This document shows, one piece after another, positions 1-8,394 of a DNA stretch of 64,000 bases; position 1 is the first letter of the stretch, and each line of letters opens with the position of its first letter. The position numbers and the translations under genes were made by a program. The DNA comes from Lachnospiraceae bacterium (GTDB taxonomy: Bacteria > Bacillota > Clostridia > Lachnospirales > Lachnospiraceae), in NCBI GenBank assembly GCA_002892395.1, contig NBBL01000001.1, forward strand, positions 248,589 to 312,588. Reading direction: 5' to 3'. Under the pieces are notes generated by a model, which saw only the letters and a list, made by a program, of their open reading frames with translations, ran no database searches and had not been told where the DNA came from.

Positions 1-1484
1 CCGATATAAATTCCCACATGGTTGATTCTTCCTCCGGAATTGGAGTAAAACACCAGATCTCCCGGTCGGATTTCAGCGGATGACACTTTTCTTCCCATCT
101 GTGACTGGGATCCGGAATAGTGCGGAAGCGATACGCCGAACTGCTCCATGATCCGCATGCTGAAGCCGGAGCAGTCGCAGCCCCTGGTCAGGCTTGTTCC
201 GCCCCATACATAAGGGTTTCCCAAAAACTGCATCGCATAATTGATGAGCTTCTGCCTTCTGGAAAGAGAGGCCTGCGCCGCCTCCTCTGCCGGCGAGAAA
301 CGAACTGCTTCATTCAGCGCGTAGCGGACATCCACAAACTCGCTCTTCACGTAACAGCTCTGCTCCTCCTCCAGTTCAATTTTAACCCAGCCATCGCTCT
401 GCTCCAGAACCGGATAACGCTCACTGTTACTGATCTGCGTCCAGATTTTAGAGGACTCCCGGGGCTCGGAGCGTGCGTTCAGTACATCGGTGGTCACGAT
501 TGCCATCAGACTGGCATACTGCATCGCAAGATCCTTCGCCTGCTGCCCTGTCGCAATATACTCAGCCTTCACATACCCGGTGATGTCACCGGAATGGATT
601 TTCAGCCATTCCCCCTCTGTTCCCAGAATATCACAGCCCGCCTTACTGGTCAGCTTGCCGATGATGGCGCCGTCCTCCTTGGCTTCTGCGCGAATATTCA
701 GATAGCTGTCGACCTCAGAAACCCCCAGCCGATCGTACATATTCAGCACCATCTCTCTTAAATCAAGCCTTCTCGCTTCATTGAGCGAAAGCCTGATTTC
801 CGCGTATTTATCGCTGATCCAGCCGCTCTTCAGCTTGATCCATCCGGCCTGCTGTCCCTCCACCTCATAGCGCTCATTCTTCAGCGCAGTGAACACTGCC
901 TCGGACTCCACCGTCGGCTCCGAGCGGATATAGAGCTTATCCGCCTGTATGATGGCCCGCTCCTTCACTTCTTGCCGTGCTCGTTTTCTCGCCTCTTCTC
1001 CTGTCTTCACATAATCCGGATGCACGTAGCCTTCTATCCCGCCGGAACGAATATGAAGCCACCCGTCCCCGGTCTGATCCAGGATCTCACAGGCGCTCCC
1101 ATTGTACAATTTCCCGATGATGTCCGACCCCTGTGCCCCGGTGTTGTGAATGTTTAGGTAGCCCTCTACCTCCACAATGCCGAGGTTCTGATAGGAGGCA
1201 ATCACGGCCTCCACTGCTTCCTCTCTCTCCTGTTTCGCCTGTTCCTCCGCCGAAAGCGGAAGTGCTGACTGCAAAGAGGCATCCGCCGCCGTCGCAGTGC
1301 TGCGCCCGGATCTTCCGCCCCGTCTCAGCGGCATTCCGTTCAGGCAGACGGCAGCGCCGCAAATCAAGCCGATTCCCAGAAGAATCAGCGCTGCCTTCTG
1401 AACCGTCCGGCACCTTCTCCCGCCCCGTTTTCTACGACGCTTCTCCGGATGCATTCCCGCTCCCAGTTCCCTGTATTCGTTCAT
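1..1484 (-). CDS. SH3-domain NlpC/P60 cell-wall hydrolase (3' end outside window)
   Basis: Probable secreted or membrane-anchored peptidoglycan endopeptidase. From the ATG at 1484 (preceded by GAGGAG) the frame stays open to base 1, so at least 494 codons are present and the C-terminus lies beyond the window. A basic stretch (KRRRKRGGRR) precedes one hydrophobic helix at about residues 29-48, a signal anchor or signal peptide. Several bacterial SH3 modules follow, recognisable by repeated YLNIH/YLNIR, GKL and GYV elements. The last part is an NlpC/P60 domain: the Cys of GCDCSGF is the expected nucleophile and the His of INHVGIY the second catalytic residue. Assignment is strong at the family level; the bond cleaved is not deducible. 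An upstream weak extended -10 suggests its own promoter. Confidence 0.9.
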   Translation of the reverse strand, partial: MNEYRELGAGMHPEKRRRKRGGRRCRTVQKAALILLGIGLICGAAVCLNGMPLRRGGRSGRSTATAADASLQSALPLSAEEQAKQEREEAVEAVIASYQNLGIVEVEGYLNIHNTGAQGSDIIGKLYNGSACEILDQTGDGWLHIRSGGIEGYVHPDYVKTGEEARKRARQEVKERAIIQADKLYIRSEPTVESEAVFTALKNERYEVEGQQAGWIKLKSGWISDKYAEIRLSLNEARRLDLREMVLNMYDRLGVSEVDSYLNIRAEAKEDGAIIGKLTSKAGCDILGTEGEWLKIHSGDITGYVKAEYIATGQQAKDLAMQYASLMAIVTTDVLNARSEPRESSKIWTQISNSERYPVLEQSDGWVKIELEEEQSCYVKSEFVDVRYALNEAVRFSPAEEAAQASLSRRQKLINYAMQFLGNPYVWGGTSLTRGCDCSGFSMRIMEQFGVSLPHYSGSQSQMGRKVSSAEIRPGDLVFYSNSGGRINHVGIYI

Positions 1485-1560
1485 GGCACTCCTCAAAAGC
1501 TGTCCGCGGCCTCTCCCGGCTGTCTCCCGGATCGGGCACACCTCAGCTCCAATTTTTTCT

Positions 1561-1566
1561 ATTTTA
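1561..1566 (-). promoter_or_regulatory. Possible extended -10 for the NlpC/P60 gene
   Basis: On the minus strand TGGTAAAAT gives an extended -10 (TGnTAAAAT), about 75 nt before the start codon. The -35 position holds only TATACG, a poor match, so this is a tentative call. Confidence 0.35.
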
Positions 1567-1594
1567 CCACAGGCCGCAACAAGCGTATATCATC

Positions 1595-2542
1595 TTATCT
1601 TACAATCAGCATCAGAATCGGAATGGTGACAAATATCCCGATGGTGGAGAGCACGGAGCCCGCCGCCGCATACTGCTCATCCGCTCCGTATTCCCCTGCC
1701 ATCACGGTGATCTGGGACACCACCGGCAGGGCTGCCTCCGTAATGAATACGCGCCGCGCCAAACCGTCAACACCGAACCCCCGACAGAGCAGCGCACAAA
1801 TGAGCGGCGCCAGAAGGAGACGAATGATGAGCATTGCAGGAATCCCCCGCTCAAATTTCACGTTTCGGAACCCCAGCTCATACACCACATAGCCGCAGTA
1901 CATCAGAGCCAGCGGCGACACCGTATCGCTCAGGTATCCTGCGAAGCGCATTGCCATCTCCGGCGGCCGAATGCCCGTCGTCAGCAGAAGAAAGGCGGCG
2001 ATCACGCCAAGAATCGGCGGCTTTGTCAAAATTCCTTTCCCGAAGGAAAGAAGGTCTCTCTCCTCTTCCCGCCCTGTCCCGGAACGCTCAACCAGAATAA
2101 CGGAGACGGTCTGCGTAAAAATCGTGCTGCCTGCATAGTACAGCATGACATAGGGTACGGAGATTTCTCCGAACAGCTGTGTCGAGATCGGCAAGCCGAT
2201 GAACATGGTGTTCGACAGAAATGCCATCGAAACGAACACGCCCCGGCGATTGTCCGGAAGCTTCAAAAGCATCGCTGCAACCATGCTGATGAAAAGGGAA
2301 AGGAGAATGCAGCAGATGGGAACCAAAAACATGCTCCGCATCTCCATGAGCCCCTCCCGATTCAAGTGGTTCAGTACGCCGACAATGCAATTCATCGGCA
2401 CTGCGATGTTGACGACAAAGCGGGCGATAAACCGCTTCTCCGCCTTCCCGATCCACCCCATTGCCCCCAGACCGCAGCCCACTGCCATCAGGCAAAAAAT
2501 CATGAACACCGCTGACACTGCATGCAAAAATTCACCTGCCAT
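1595..2542 (-). CDS. AEC family transporter (auxin efflux carrier-like permease)
   Basis: Integral membrane permease of 315 residues, the usual size for the bacterial AEC (auxin efflux carrier, YfdV-like) family, whose members export organic acids or amino acids; the substrate here is unknown. It shows about ten hydrophobic segments in two halves. The N-terminal half carries FVVNIAVPMNCI and SNTMFIGLPIS, and the second half LPVVSQITVMAGEYG, all characteristic of the family. I chose the ATG at 2542 because GGGAGGGGAG lies just upstream; an in-frame extension to 2644 has no ribosome site and is G/R-rich noise. It stands between yebC and the cell-wall hydrolase, with no functional link evident. 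Confidence 0.88.
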   Translation of the reverse strand: MAGEFLHAVSAVFMIFCLMAVGCGLGAMGWIGKAEKRFIARFVVNIAVPMNCIVGVLNHLNREGLMEMRSMFLVPICCILLSLFISMVAAMLLKLPDNRRGVFVSMAFLSNTMFIGLPISTQLFGEISVPYVMLYYAGSTIFTQTVSVILVERSGTGREEERDLLSFGKGILTKPPILGVIAAFLLLTTGIRPPEMAMRFAGYLSDTVSPLALMYCGYVVYELGFRNVKFERGIPAMLIIRLLLAPLICALLCRGFGVDGLARRVFITEAALPVVSQITVMAGEYGADEQYAAAGSVLSTIGIFVTIPILMLIVR

Positions 2543-2692
2543 ATTCTCCCCTCCCGGAACGAAACGAGGCGGGAATCCCCTGCCAGGATCTCCGCCTCGC
2601 CCTCTCAATTCGCCTTGTCCCACACAGCCCAAGGTCACATCCATCCGATTGCGCGGTCTCCATGTTTCTCCCGGAAGCCTGCGCGCCTTCGA

Positions 2693-3424
2693 CTATTCCT
2701 CGTCCCAGCTGTGGTAGACTGCCTGAACGTCATCCTCCTCGTCCAAAAGATCAAGGATGCGTTGCATTTTCTTTTTGTCCTCCTCCGACGGAAGGGTTAC
2801 CCAAGTCTGAGGAATCATGCGTACCTCGGCCTCCAGCATCGGAATGTTTGCCTTCTCAAATGCCTCCCGCACGGCGGAAAAATCCTCCGGATCCGTCAGC
2901 ACCTCATAGCTGTCCTCCTCGTCGCTGAAATCCTCCGCACCGGAATCCAGTGCAAACATCATCAGCTCATCCGCAGATTGCTCACACTCCTCCTTGTCGA
3001 TGATGATCTGACCTTTTCGGTCGAACATGAAGGAAACGCAGCCCGGCGTTCCCACGTTCCCGTCTCCCTTGGAAAAGGCCGCCCGCACATTGGCCGCCGT
3101 GCGGTTTTTGTTGTCCGTCAGGGTTTCCACAATAATTGCGACGCCGGAGGGACCATAGCCCTCATACGTATTCTGCTCATAATTGACGCTGTCCAGATCG
3201 CCCGCCGCCTTTTTAATGCCGCGCTCAATGGTATCGTTCGGCACGTTGTTTGCCTTCGCCTTCGCGATCACATCCCGAAGCCTGGAGTTGTTGGACGGAT
3301 CGGGTCCGCCTTCCTTAACTGCCACTGCAATTTCGCGGCCGATCACCGTGAAAATTTTTCCCTTCGCCGCATCATTTTTTTCTTTTTTATGCTTAATGTT
3401 CGCAAACTTAGAATGTCCTGACAT
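2693..3424 (-). CDS. yebC: YebC/PmpR (TACO1-like) family protein
   Basis: A 243-residue YebC/PmpR family protein. Family members are described as DNA-binding regulators and, more recently, as ribosome-associated factors easing translation of proline runs. The diagnostic start [15 protein letters not shown] is present, followed by [18 protein letters not shown] and the [16 protein letters not shown] helix. The acidic C-terminus ([18 protein letters not shown]) is also typical. The ATG at 3424 has AAAGGAG upstream and matches the family start; an upstream in-frame ATG at 3487 is inside the preceding gene's end. A good promoter at 3459-3487 serves it separately from the upstream operon. Confidence 0.95.
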   Translation of the reverse strand: MSGHSKFANIKHKKEKNDAAKGKIFTVIGREIAVAVKEGGPDPSNNSRLRDVIAKAKANNVPNDTIERGIKKAAGDLDSVNYEQNTYEGYGPSGVAIIVETLTDNKNRTAANVRAAFSKGDGNVGTPGCVSFMFDRKGQIIIDKEECEQSADELMMFALDSGAEDFSDEEDSYEVLTDPEDFSAVREAFEKANIPMLEAEVRMIPQTWVTLPSEEDKKKMQRILDLLDEEDDVQAVYHSWDEE

Positions 3425-3458
3425 GAATCCTAACTCCTTTGTACGAAATAATGTAACA

Positions 3459-3487
3459 ATAGTAACACTGCCGTTTTTTTGCGTCAA
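3459..3487 (-). promoter_or_regulatory. Sigma-A promoter for yebC
   Basis: Minus-strand TTGACG at 3482-3487, a 17-nt spacer, and TACTAT at 3459-3464 with an extended TGnTACTAT. The -35 overlaps the stop codon of the CNNM/CorC gene, so yebC can be transcribed independently of that operon. Confidence 0.75.
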
Positions 3488-4812
3488 CCTTTATCCCCGG
3501 ACCAGACAACCTTGACGCTGCGAATCACTTTGTTCTGTACCCTGAGAATGTGAAAATCAAATCCGTGGCTCCGCACTGTGAGGCGTTCGCCGTCGTTGGG
3601 GATGCGGTCCATACGGGCAACCAGAAATCCGTTCAACGTGTCGAAGTTTTCTTTTTCCTCCGCACAAAATGGGATTCCCGCAGCCTCCTCCGCCTCGTCC
3701 AAATGGGTCATTCCGCTCATGATCCAACTGCCGTCGGGAAGCGCCGTGATGGTCTCCTCTTCACTGTCGTACTCATCCACGATATTTCCCACAATCTCTT
3801 CCAGAATATCCTCCATGGTCACAATGCCTGCAGTCTGCCCGTACTCATCCACCACGATTGCCATATGGATTTTCTGGGACTGCATCTCCCGAAAGAGTCT
3901 GTCCAGCGCCCTGCTTTCCGGAATGAAATGCGGGCTTCTTAACAGTCCGGGAATGTCTGACAGCTTCTCATTCAAGTGCTTTTTTTCATGGGCGCAGATC
4001 ATGGCGTCTTTCATATGAAGCACACCGATAATGTTGTCGATGTCCTCACGATAAACCGGAAAGCGGGAGTTCCTCCCCTTCCGCAGGAGAAAATCCACCG
4101 CCTCCGAAAGGGTCTGCTCACAGTCCAGAGCCACCACATTCTTCCGATGTGTCATGACGTCCTCTGCGCTCTTGTCGTTCAATTCAAAAATATTGGTGAT
4201 CATCTCCGCCTCGTCGGACTCGACGATGCCCTGCTCATGCCCCTCGTTCACCATAGACATAATGTCCTCTTCCGTCAGGTTCTCCTCTCGGCCATCGGGA
4301 TCAATTCCCGCAAGGTGAAGCAAAAGATGGGACAAAAGCCGCACCAGCACACGGAGCGGCAGCAAAAGCTTCATCAAAAGCTCCACTGCTTTGACAAACC
4401 GGAAGGCCCATTTCTCCGGCTGCCGCCGCGCTAAGCGCTTGGGGACCACCGAACCCAGCGTTACCATCAGCGCCGTGACAGGCAAAAACAGAACCAGCTC
4501 GGTCAGCGTTTCCGACACCGGAAGGGAGAAGAAGCCGGCGCAGCGCACAGAAAGCGCCGCCGCCGAAGCCCGCAGCAAAAGACCGCCGCCAATCAAGCCG
4601 GAGAGCAGGGACAGAATTTGCAGCGTGTGGATAAAAGCCCCCGGACGATTCATAATGCGTATGATGTGCGTCGCCTTTTCGTCTCCCGCCTCCATGCGCC
4701 GCGTCATGGCGGTCTCGTTCAAATTCTGTATTGCGGCGCCAAAGCCAAACATCAGCGCATTTAAAACGATGAATCCAATCAATCCTGCAATGCCGGGTAA
4801 GGGACTGTCCAT
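3484..4812 (-). CDS. CNNM/CorC (HlyC) family membrane protein with CBS pair
   Basis: A 442-residue protein of the family once called hemolysin C, now considered divalent-cation (Mg2+/Co2+) transport-related. The DUF21/CNNM transmembrane domain covers roughly residues 1-190 with four hydrophobic segments. A tandem CBS pair follows (about 205-335, with [13 protein letters not shown] and [23 protein letters not shown]). A CorC_HlyC domain ends the protein ([27 protein letters not shown]). An AAAGGAG lies 12 nt before the start. It is the last gene of the rex-acpS-nnrD-alr series, 35 nt after alr. The transported ion cannot be deduced from sequence alone. Confidence 0.92.
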   Translation of the reverse strand: MDSPLPGIAGLIGFIVLNALMFGFGAAIQNLNETAMTRRMEAGDEKATHIIRIMNRPGAFIHTLQILSLLSGLIGGGLLLRASAAALSVRCAGFFSLPVSETLTELVLFLPVTALMVTLGSVVPKRLARRQPEKWAFRFVKAVELLMKLLLPLRVLVRLLSHLLLHLAGIDPDGREENLTEEDIMSMVNEGHEQGIVESDEAEMITNIFELNDKSAEDVMTHRKNVVALDCEQTLSEAVDFLLRKGRNSRFPVYREDIDNIIGVLHMKDAMICAHEKKHLNEKLSDIPGLLRSPHFIPESRALDRLFREMQSQKIHMAIVVDEYGQTAGIVTMEDILEEIVGNIVDEYDSEEETITALPDGSWIMSGMTHLDEAEEAAGIPFCAEEKENFDTLNGFLVARMDRIPNDGERLTVRSHGFDFHILRVQNKVIRSVKVVWSGDKG

Positions 4813-4847
4813 AGAAAAGCGATCCCACTCCTTTCATGTTCCGTTGC

Positions 4848-6041
4848 TCAACGGATGCTGTCATACCGATCCTGAAACCAGTCCTTTGTTCCGACCTGCA
4901 CTCCTTTTCGGAAATAGACTCTCGGGACCCGTCTGCTGATATCGCAGACAAATTCATAGGGAAAGCGGCCGGATCGCTGCGACAGTTCCTCCAACGTGAT
5001 TGCCTCGCTCCCGTCCTGCCCAAGCAACGTGACCGCACTGCCGCGTTTTGCCTCCGGGTTGTCACTCACGTCCACCATCATCTGATCCATGCAGATGCGC
5101 CCCAGGATACGGGCTCTCCTGCCGGCAATCAAAACCTGGCCGCAGTTGCTCAAAGACCGGGGATAGCCGTCGGCATACCCCGCCGAAACGGTGGCGACCC
5201 GCATGCTGTGCTCGGAGCGAAAAATTCCTCCGTAGCTGATCTCCTCGCCGGCCTCGATTTCCTTGACATAGCTCACCCGGCTTCGAAGCGACATCACGGG
5301 GGAGAGGGGGAGGGTTTCTCCTTCCATCTCTCTCGAAGGCGCAATGCCGTACATTGCGATTCCGGCGCGCACCATGTGGAAATCGGTTCCGATGCCTCTC
5401 ATGATCGCAGCCGAATTTGCCACATGACACCACTCAGGCTGTATGCCTCTCCGCTTCAGTTCCTCCAGAAAATGCTGAAACAGCAAGCACTGTCGGCGGG
5501 CGGAGGAAAGCGTTCTCTCATCGGCGCGATACAAATGGGTAAACGCACCCTCCAGCAAAAGCCCGCAGGATTCTGCCATCCGCTTTGCGGTGCTTACTAC
5601 CTCCGGGGACGGCTTGATGCCGATCCGATTCATCCCTGTGTCCACCGCCAGGTGTGCCAAGGCCTTTTTCCCCACCTTCTCCGCCTGCCTGCCCATCGCC
5701 TCTGCTTCCTCCGCTGTAAAAACAGGCATTCGGACTTCCGCTTGAATGAGTGCCTCGTACTGCTCTTCCGGCACCGGACCGAGAATCAGAATCGGCTTCC
5801 CAATGGCGTGGCTCCGCAGATTCAATGCCTCCTCTGCCGTTGCCACGCAGTACCAATCCGCAAGCGGATCCAGCTCCCGTGCGATGGGAACCGCGCCGTG
5901 CCCATAGCCATCTGCCTTTACCACGGCTGCAAACGCGGTATGTGGGGCAAGTTTTTTCTTGAGCCATTCCGCATTTTGCATCAGCCGATCCAGATCAATC
6001 TCCGCAGCGACCCGTTTTTGCACCGTTCCCGTTTCTTCCAT
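4848..6041 (-). CDS. alr: Alanine racemase
   Basis: PLP-dependent racemase making D-alanine for peptidoglycan; 397 residues, a normal length. The PLP-binding lysine is in AAVVKADGYGHGA near residue 42. The catalytic tyrosine side is seen in MYGIAP, and SRVSYVKEIEAGEEISYGG is the conserved C-terminal beta domain start. GRICMDQMMVDVSD is also diagnostic. GGAGAAG precedes the ATG. It starts 13 nt after nnrD and precedes the CNNM/CorC gene; acpS-nnrD-alr order is a common Firmicute arrangement, which supports the assignment. Confidence 0.97.
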   Translation of the reverse strand: MEETGTVQKRVAAEIDLDRLMQNAEWLKKKLAPHTAFAAVVKADGYGHGAVPIARELDPLADWYCVATAEEALNLRSHAIGKPILILGPVPEEQYEALIQAEVRMPVFTAEEAEAMGRQAEKVGKKALAHLAVDTGMNRIGIKPSPEVVSTAKRMAESCGLLLEGAFTHLYRADERTLSSARRQCLLFQHFLEELKRRGIQPEWCHVANSAAIMRGIGTDFHMVRAGIAMYGIAPSREMEGETLPLSPVMSLRSRVSYVKEIEAGEEISYGGIFRSEHSMRVATVSAGYADGYPRSLSNCGQVLIAGRRARILGRICMDQMMVDVSDNPEAKRGSAVTLLGQDGSEAITLEELSQRSGRFPYEFVCDISRRVPRVYFRKGVQVGTKDWFQDRYDSIR

Positions 6042-6054
6042 TTCTTCTCCGATC

Positions 6055-6951
6055 CTACACCGTGATCCCCGGTATCTGCCGCATCACACACGGGATCTCC
6101 GCTGCAATTTCCCGCGCAAGAATTCCATGTGCGGCACTTTTTTTCGCCGCCTCCCGTCCCGCGAGACCATGAAGGAAGGAACCGAAGGAGGCCGCCTGTC
6201 CTTCATCAAACCCAAGGCAAATCAGCCCCGCTATGACGCCGGTCAGCACATCTCCGCTCCCTGCCTTAGCAAGAGCAGCGGTGCCGGATGCCGTTCGATA
6301 CAATGCGCCGTCCACCGTCGCAGTCACGGATTCCGATGCCTTGAGGCAGATCGTCACGCCGTAGCGATCCCGATAGGCAGCTGCCGCACCGGAAAGATCA
6401 CCAAGAATCTCCTCCAAGGGGCGATTTGTCAGCCTTGAAAACTCCCCTACATGCGGAGTCAAAATCATGTTTTCCGTGTAAAAGCCTGTGAGAGACGGCT
6501 CCTCCGCAATGGCATTCAAGCCGTCGGCATCCACGATGACCGGTACATAGGATGCTTCCATCACATCTCCCACCAGACGCCTCACATAGGGCTCTCTTCC
6601 CAGTCCCGGACCCAGCACAATCACGCTGCTCCACGCGATGAGATCCGAAAGCTGCGCCTTCCACGCCTCCCGTTCTCTAAGAAGCGTCTCCTCTTCATAC
6701 ACCGCGATCACCGCCTCCGGAAGCTGAATCTGCAGAATTGCACGGTTTACCTCCGGGGTCAAAATACGCACCAAACCGGCTCCGGTTCGGTAAGCAGCCA
6801 GGGCGGAAAGATACGCGGCCCCGCTCATTCCCTTGGATCCTGCGATCACCAGAACGTGTCCGCAGCTTCCCTTATTTGCAGTCGGCGCCCGCGGCGGGAT
6901 CAGACTCAGATCCGAAAGCTCGTACATCCGAATGCCATCATACGCTCTCAT
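6055..6951 (-). CDS. nnrD: ADP/ATP-dependent NAD(P)H-hydrate dehydratase
   Basis: Repairs hydrated NAD(P)H. It is the stand-alone C-terminal (ribokinase-like) half of YjeF, without the epimerase domain. Diagnostic segments are NKGSCGHVLVIAGSKGMSGAA near the N-terminus, NMILTPHVGEFSRL, and AKAGSGDVLTGVIAGLICLG, which holds the catalytic Asp. I start it at the ATG at 6951, 5 nt after GGGAGGA and overlapping the 3' end of acpS by 14 nt; the frame is open further upstream but only as a shadow of acpS. Length 298 residues. Confidence 0.94.
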   Translation of the reverse strand: MRAYDGIRMYELSDLSLIPPRAPTANKGSCGHVLVIAGSKGMSGAAYLSALAAYRTGAGLVRILTPEVNRAILQIQLPEAVIAVYEEETLLREREAWKAQLSDLIAWSSVIVLGPGLGREPYVRRLVGDVMEASYVPVIVDADGLNAIAEEPSLTGFYTENMILTPHVGEFSRLTNRPLEEILGDLSGAAAAYRDRYGVTICLKASESVTATVDGALYRTASGTAALAKAGSGDVLTGVIAGLICLGFDEGQAASFGSFLHGLAGREAAKKSAAHGILAREIAAEIPCVMRQIPGITV

Positions 6952-7444
6952 GGCTTCCTCCCGCTTCGATGCTCCCATTGTCCCTGTCGGCTTCTTCACC
7001 GGACGATCCGGCTTGTTTCCCCTCTGCCCCATTTCCAGGCGCACACGCTCCGTCCCCTGTCTCTCCGGGATCAGGCGGGGGATCCTCCCTCTCCAGCACA
7101 GCAAATGCCAGTGCCAGTGTCCTCGTATTGCTGATGGAGACCGAGATTGCCGTTCCTCCGATTGCCCGGCACCGCTCCTTCGCTCCGTGAAGAAGCGTGG
7201 CGTAGGGCTTTCCTCTCCCATCTCTCAGCACCTCGATCTCCCTGGGGGAAAACCCGGAAAATCCCGTTCCCAGGCACTTGGCGACTGCCTCCTTGACAGC
7301 AAAGCAGCCGGCCAGAAAGGAGCTGCTTTCTCCTGACTGCCGGCGTTCCCTCTCCGTAAAGGCGCACATCAGAAAAGACTTCTGTTTCAAAGCCTTCTCC
7401 ACACGCGCTATTTCCACCAGATCCGTTCCGATTCCAATTATCAT
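6938..7444 (-). CDS. acpS: Holo-[acyl-carrier-protein] synthase with a low-complexity tail
   Basis: Transfers 4'-phosphopantetheine to acyl carrier protein. The start MIIGIGTDLVEIARVEKAL and the core FAVKEAVAKCLGTG carry the metal-binding Asp and Glu of the family. SISNTRTLALAFAVLE is where most AcpS proteins end, near residue 120. Here about 48 further residues follow, rich in Gly, Glu, Asp and Pro and without hydrophobic pattern. The start overlaps the rex stop by ATGA; the tail overlaps the nnrD start. The tail probably arose by loss of the normal stop and is likely disordered (inference). Confidence 0.95.
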   Translation of the reverse strand: MIIGIGTDLVEIARVEKALKQKSFLMCAFTERERRQSGESSSFLAGCFAVKEAVAKCLGTGFSGFSPREIEVLRDGRGKPYATLLHGAKERCRAIGGTAISVSISNTRTLALAFAVLEREDPPPDPGETGDGACAPGNGAEGKQAGSSGEEADRDNGSIEAGGSHESV

Positions 7445-8148
7445 AATCCGAAATCCGCGCCCCGTTTCGCGTGAGCGGTTCCCGCCTTCTTTCGCATTTC
7501 TTTTCTGTTCTCTCCGCTTCCCTCCCGCGCCGCAAGCATCCGGTAGGAAAGCTGCATCAGACTTTCTGACAAATGCACGTTTTCGATCAGGACATCCTCT
7601 CCCAGCTGCAGATCTGTGTGTGCAAAATTCCAGATTGCCCGGACCCCCGACGCAACAAGACGCGTGGCAACCTCTGTCGCCTGATCCCTGGGAAGGGTGA
7701 GCGCCGCAATGTCGACCTCATTCTGCCGGAGGAAATGCTCCAGTTCCTTCAGATCATAGACCTTCGCCCCTCGAATCACGGTTCCGATCACGCGGCTGTC
7801 GATATCAAACAGTGCTTTTACAAGGAAGCCCCGCTTGCTGAAATTCTGATAATTTGCCAGTGCCTGACCCAGGTGCCCGGCGCCGATGATAATCACCTTG
7901 TTCTGACGGTCGATCCCCAGAAGCTTTCCGATCTCCCCATGCAGATAGCTGATATTATACCCGTATCCCTGCTGCCCGAAGCCGCCGAAATTATTGAGAT
8001 CCTGCCGAATCTGAGAAGCCGTGACGTGCATGCGCTTCGCCAGATCTCCGGAGGAAATATGATCCACATTCTCCTCGATCAGATCGGAAAGATACCGGTA
8101 ATAGCGCGGAAGTCTGGAAATCACTGCTTTGGAAATGTTTTCTTTCAC
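7441..8148 (-). CDS. rex: Redox-sensing transcriptional repressor Rex
   Basis: NADH/NAD+-sensing repressor of fermentation and respiration genes, 235 residues. The N-terminal winged helix contains ISRLPRYYRYLSDL and MHVTASQIRQDLNNFGGFGQQGYGY. The Rossmann domain has the dinucleotide motif GAGHLGQALANY. It ends with an unusual basic tail after the SLMQLSYRMLA helix. First gene of the rex-acpS-nnrD-alr operon, with ATGA overlap to acpS. A strong promoter at 8218-8246 overlaps a Rex-box-like dyad, so autoregulation is likely. Confidence 0.96.
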   Translation of the reverse strand: MKENISKAVISRLPRYYRYLSDLIEENVDHISSGDLAKRMHVTASQIRQDLNNFGGFGQQGYGYNISYLHGEIGKLLGIDRQNKVIIIGAGHLGQALANYQNFSKRGFLVKALFDIDSRVIGTVIRGAKVYDLKELEHFLRQNEVDIAALTLPRDQATEVATRLVASGVRAIWNFAHTDLQLGEDVLIENVHLSESLMQLSYRMLAAREGSGENRKEMRKKAGTAHAKRGADFGL

Positions 8149-8217
8149 TTTTTAACCTTCTCCTACCGGGTTTTCCCGGGGGAAACTCTCTGTCCCATAT
8201 GATAAAATATCCAAGCC

Positions 8218-8246
8218 AGTATAGTGATTTTTTCGGTGCTTGTCAA
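8218..8246 (-). promoter_or_regulatory. Sigma-A promoter of the rex operon
   Basis: Minus strand TTGACA at 8241-8246, 17-nt spacer, TATACT at 8218-8223. Both hexamers are at or one base from consensus. The start codon of rex is about 70 nt downstream. Confidence 0.88.
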
Positions 8247-8257
8247 TCTTTCCACAA
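8240..8257. promoter_or_regulatory. Candidate Rex operator
   Basis: The dyad TTGTCAATCTTTCCACAA matches the Gram-positive Rex consensus TTGTTAA-N4-TTAACAA at 11 of the 14 specified positions and covers the -35 hexamer of the rex promoter. Binding here would block RNA polymerase. Not tested; based on consensus only. Confidence 0.6.
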
Positions 8258-8267
8258 GTTGACCCCA

Positions 8268-8315
8268 CAAAAACAGGAGGGACGCACCGCATGACCGGGG
8301 GTACGTCCCTCCTGT
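8268..8315 (-). terminator. Rho-independent terminator after the surface protein gene
   Basis: Perfect 12-bp stem (8273-8284 with 8304-8315, ACAGGAGGGACG arm) followed on the minus strand by a short T run (TTTTTG). It separates the surface protein gene from rex. Confidence 0.85.
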
Positions 8316-8394
8316 TCAAGCTATCTTTCCTTCTGCCGATTCCAAGGTCTTATCGAACTCCTTTGGATCCGGGAATCCCAAACGTTGCACGCTT

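Noticed and set aside
1133-2515. Long plus-strand open frame of 460 codons
   Set aside because: It is antisense to the NlpC/P60 and AEC genes, is rich in Pro, His and Arg, and shows no domain; such shadow frames are frequent in GC-rich DNA.
4836-6065. Plus-strand open frame of 409 codons
   Set aside because: Antisense to alr; same shadow pattern.
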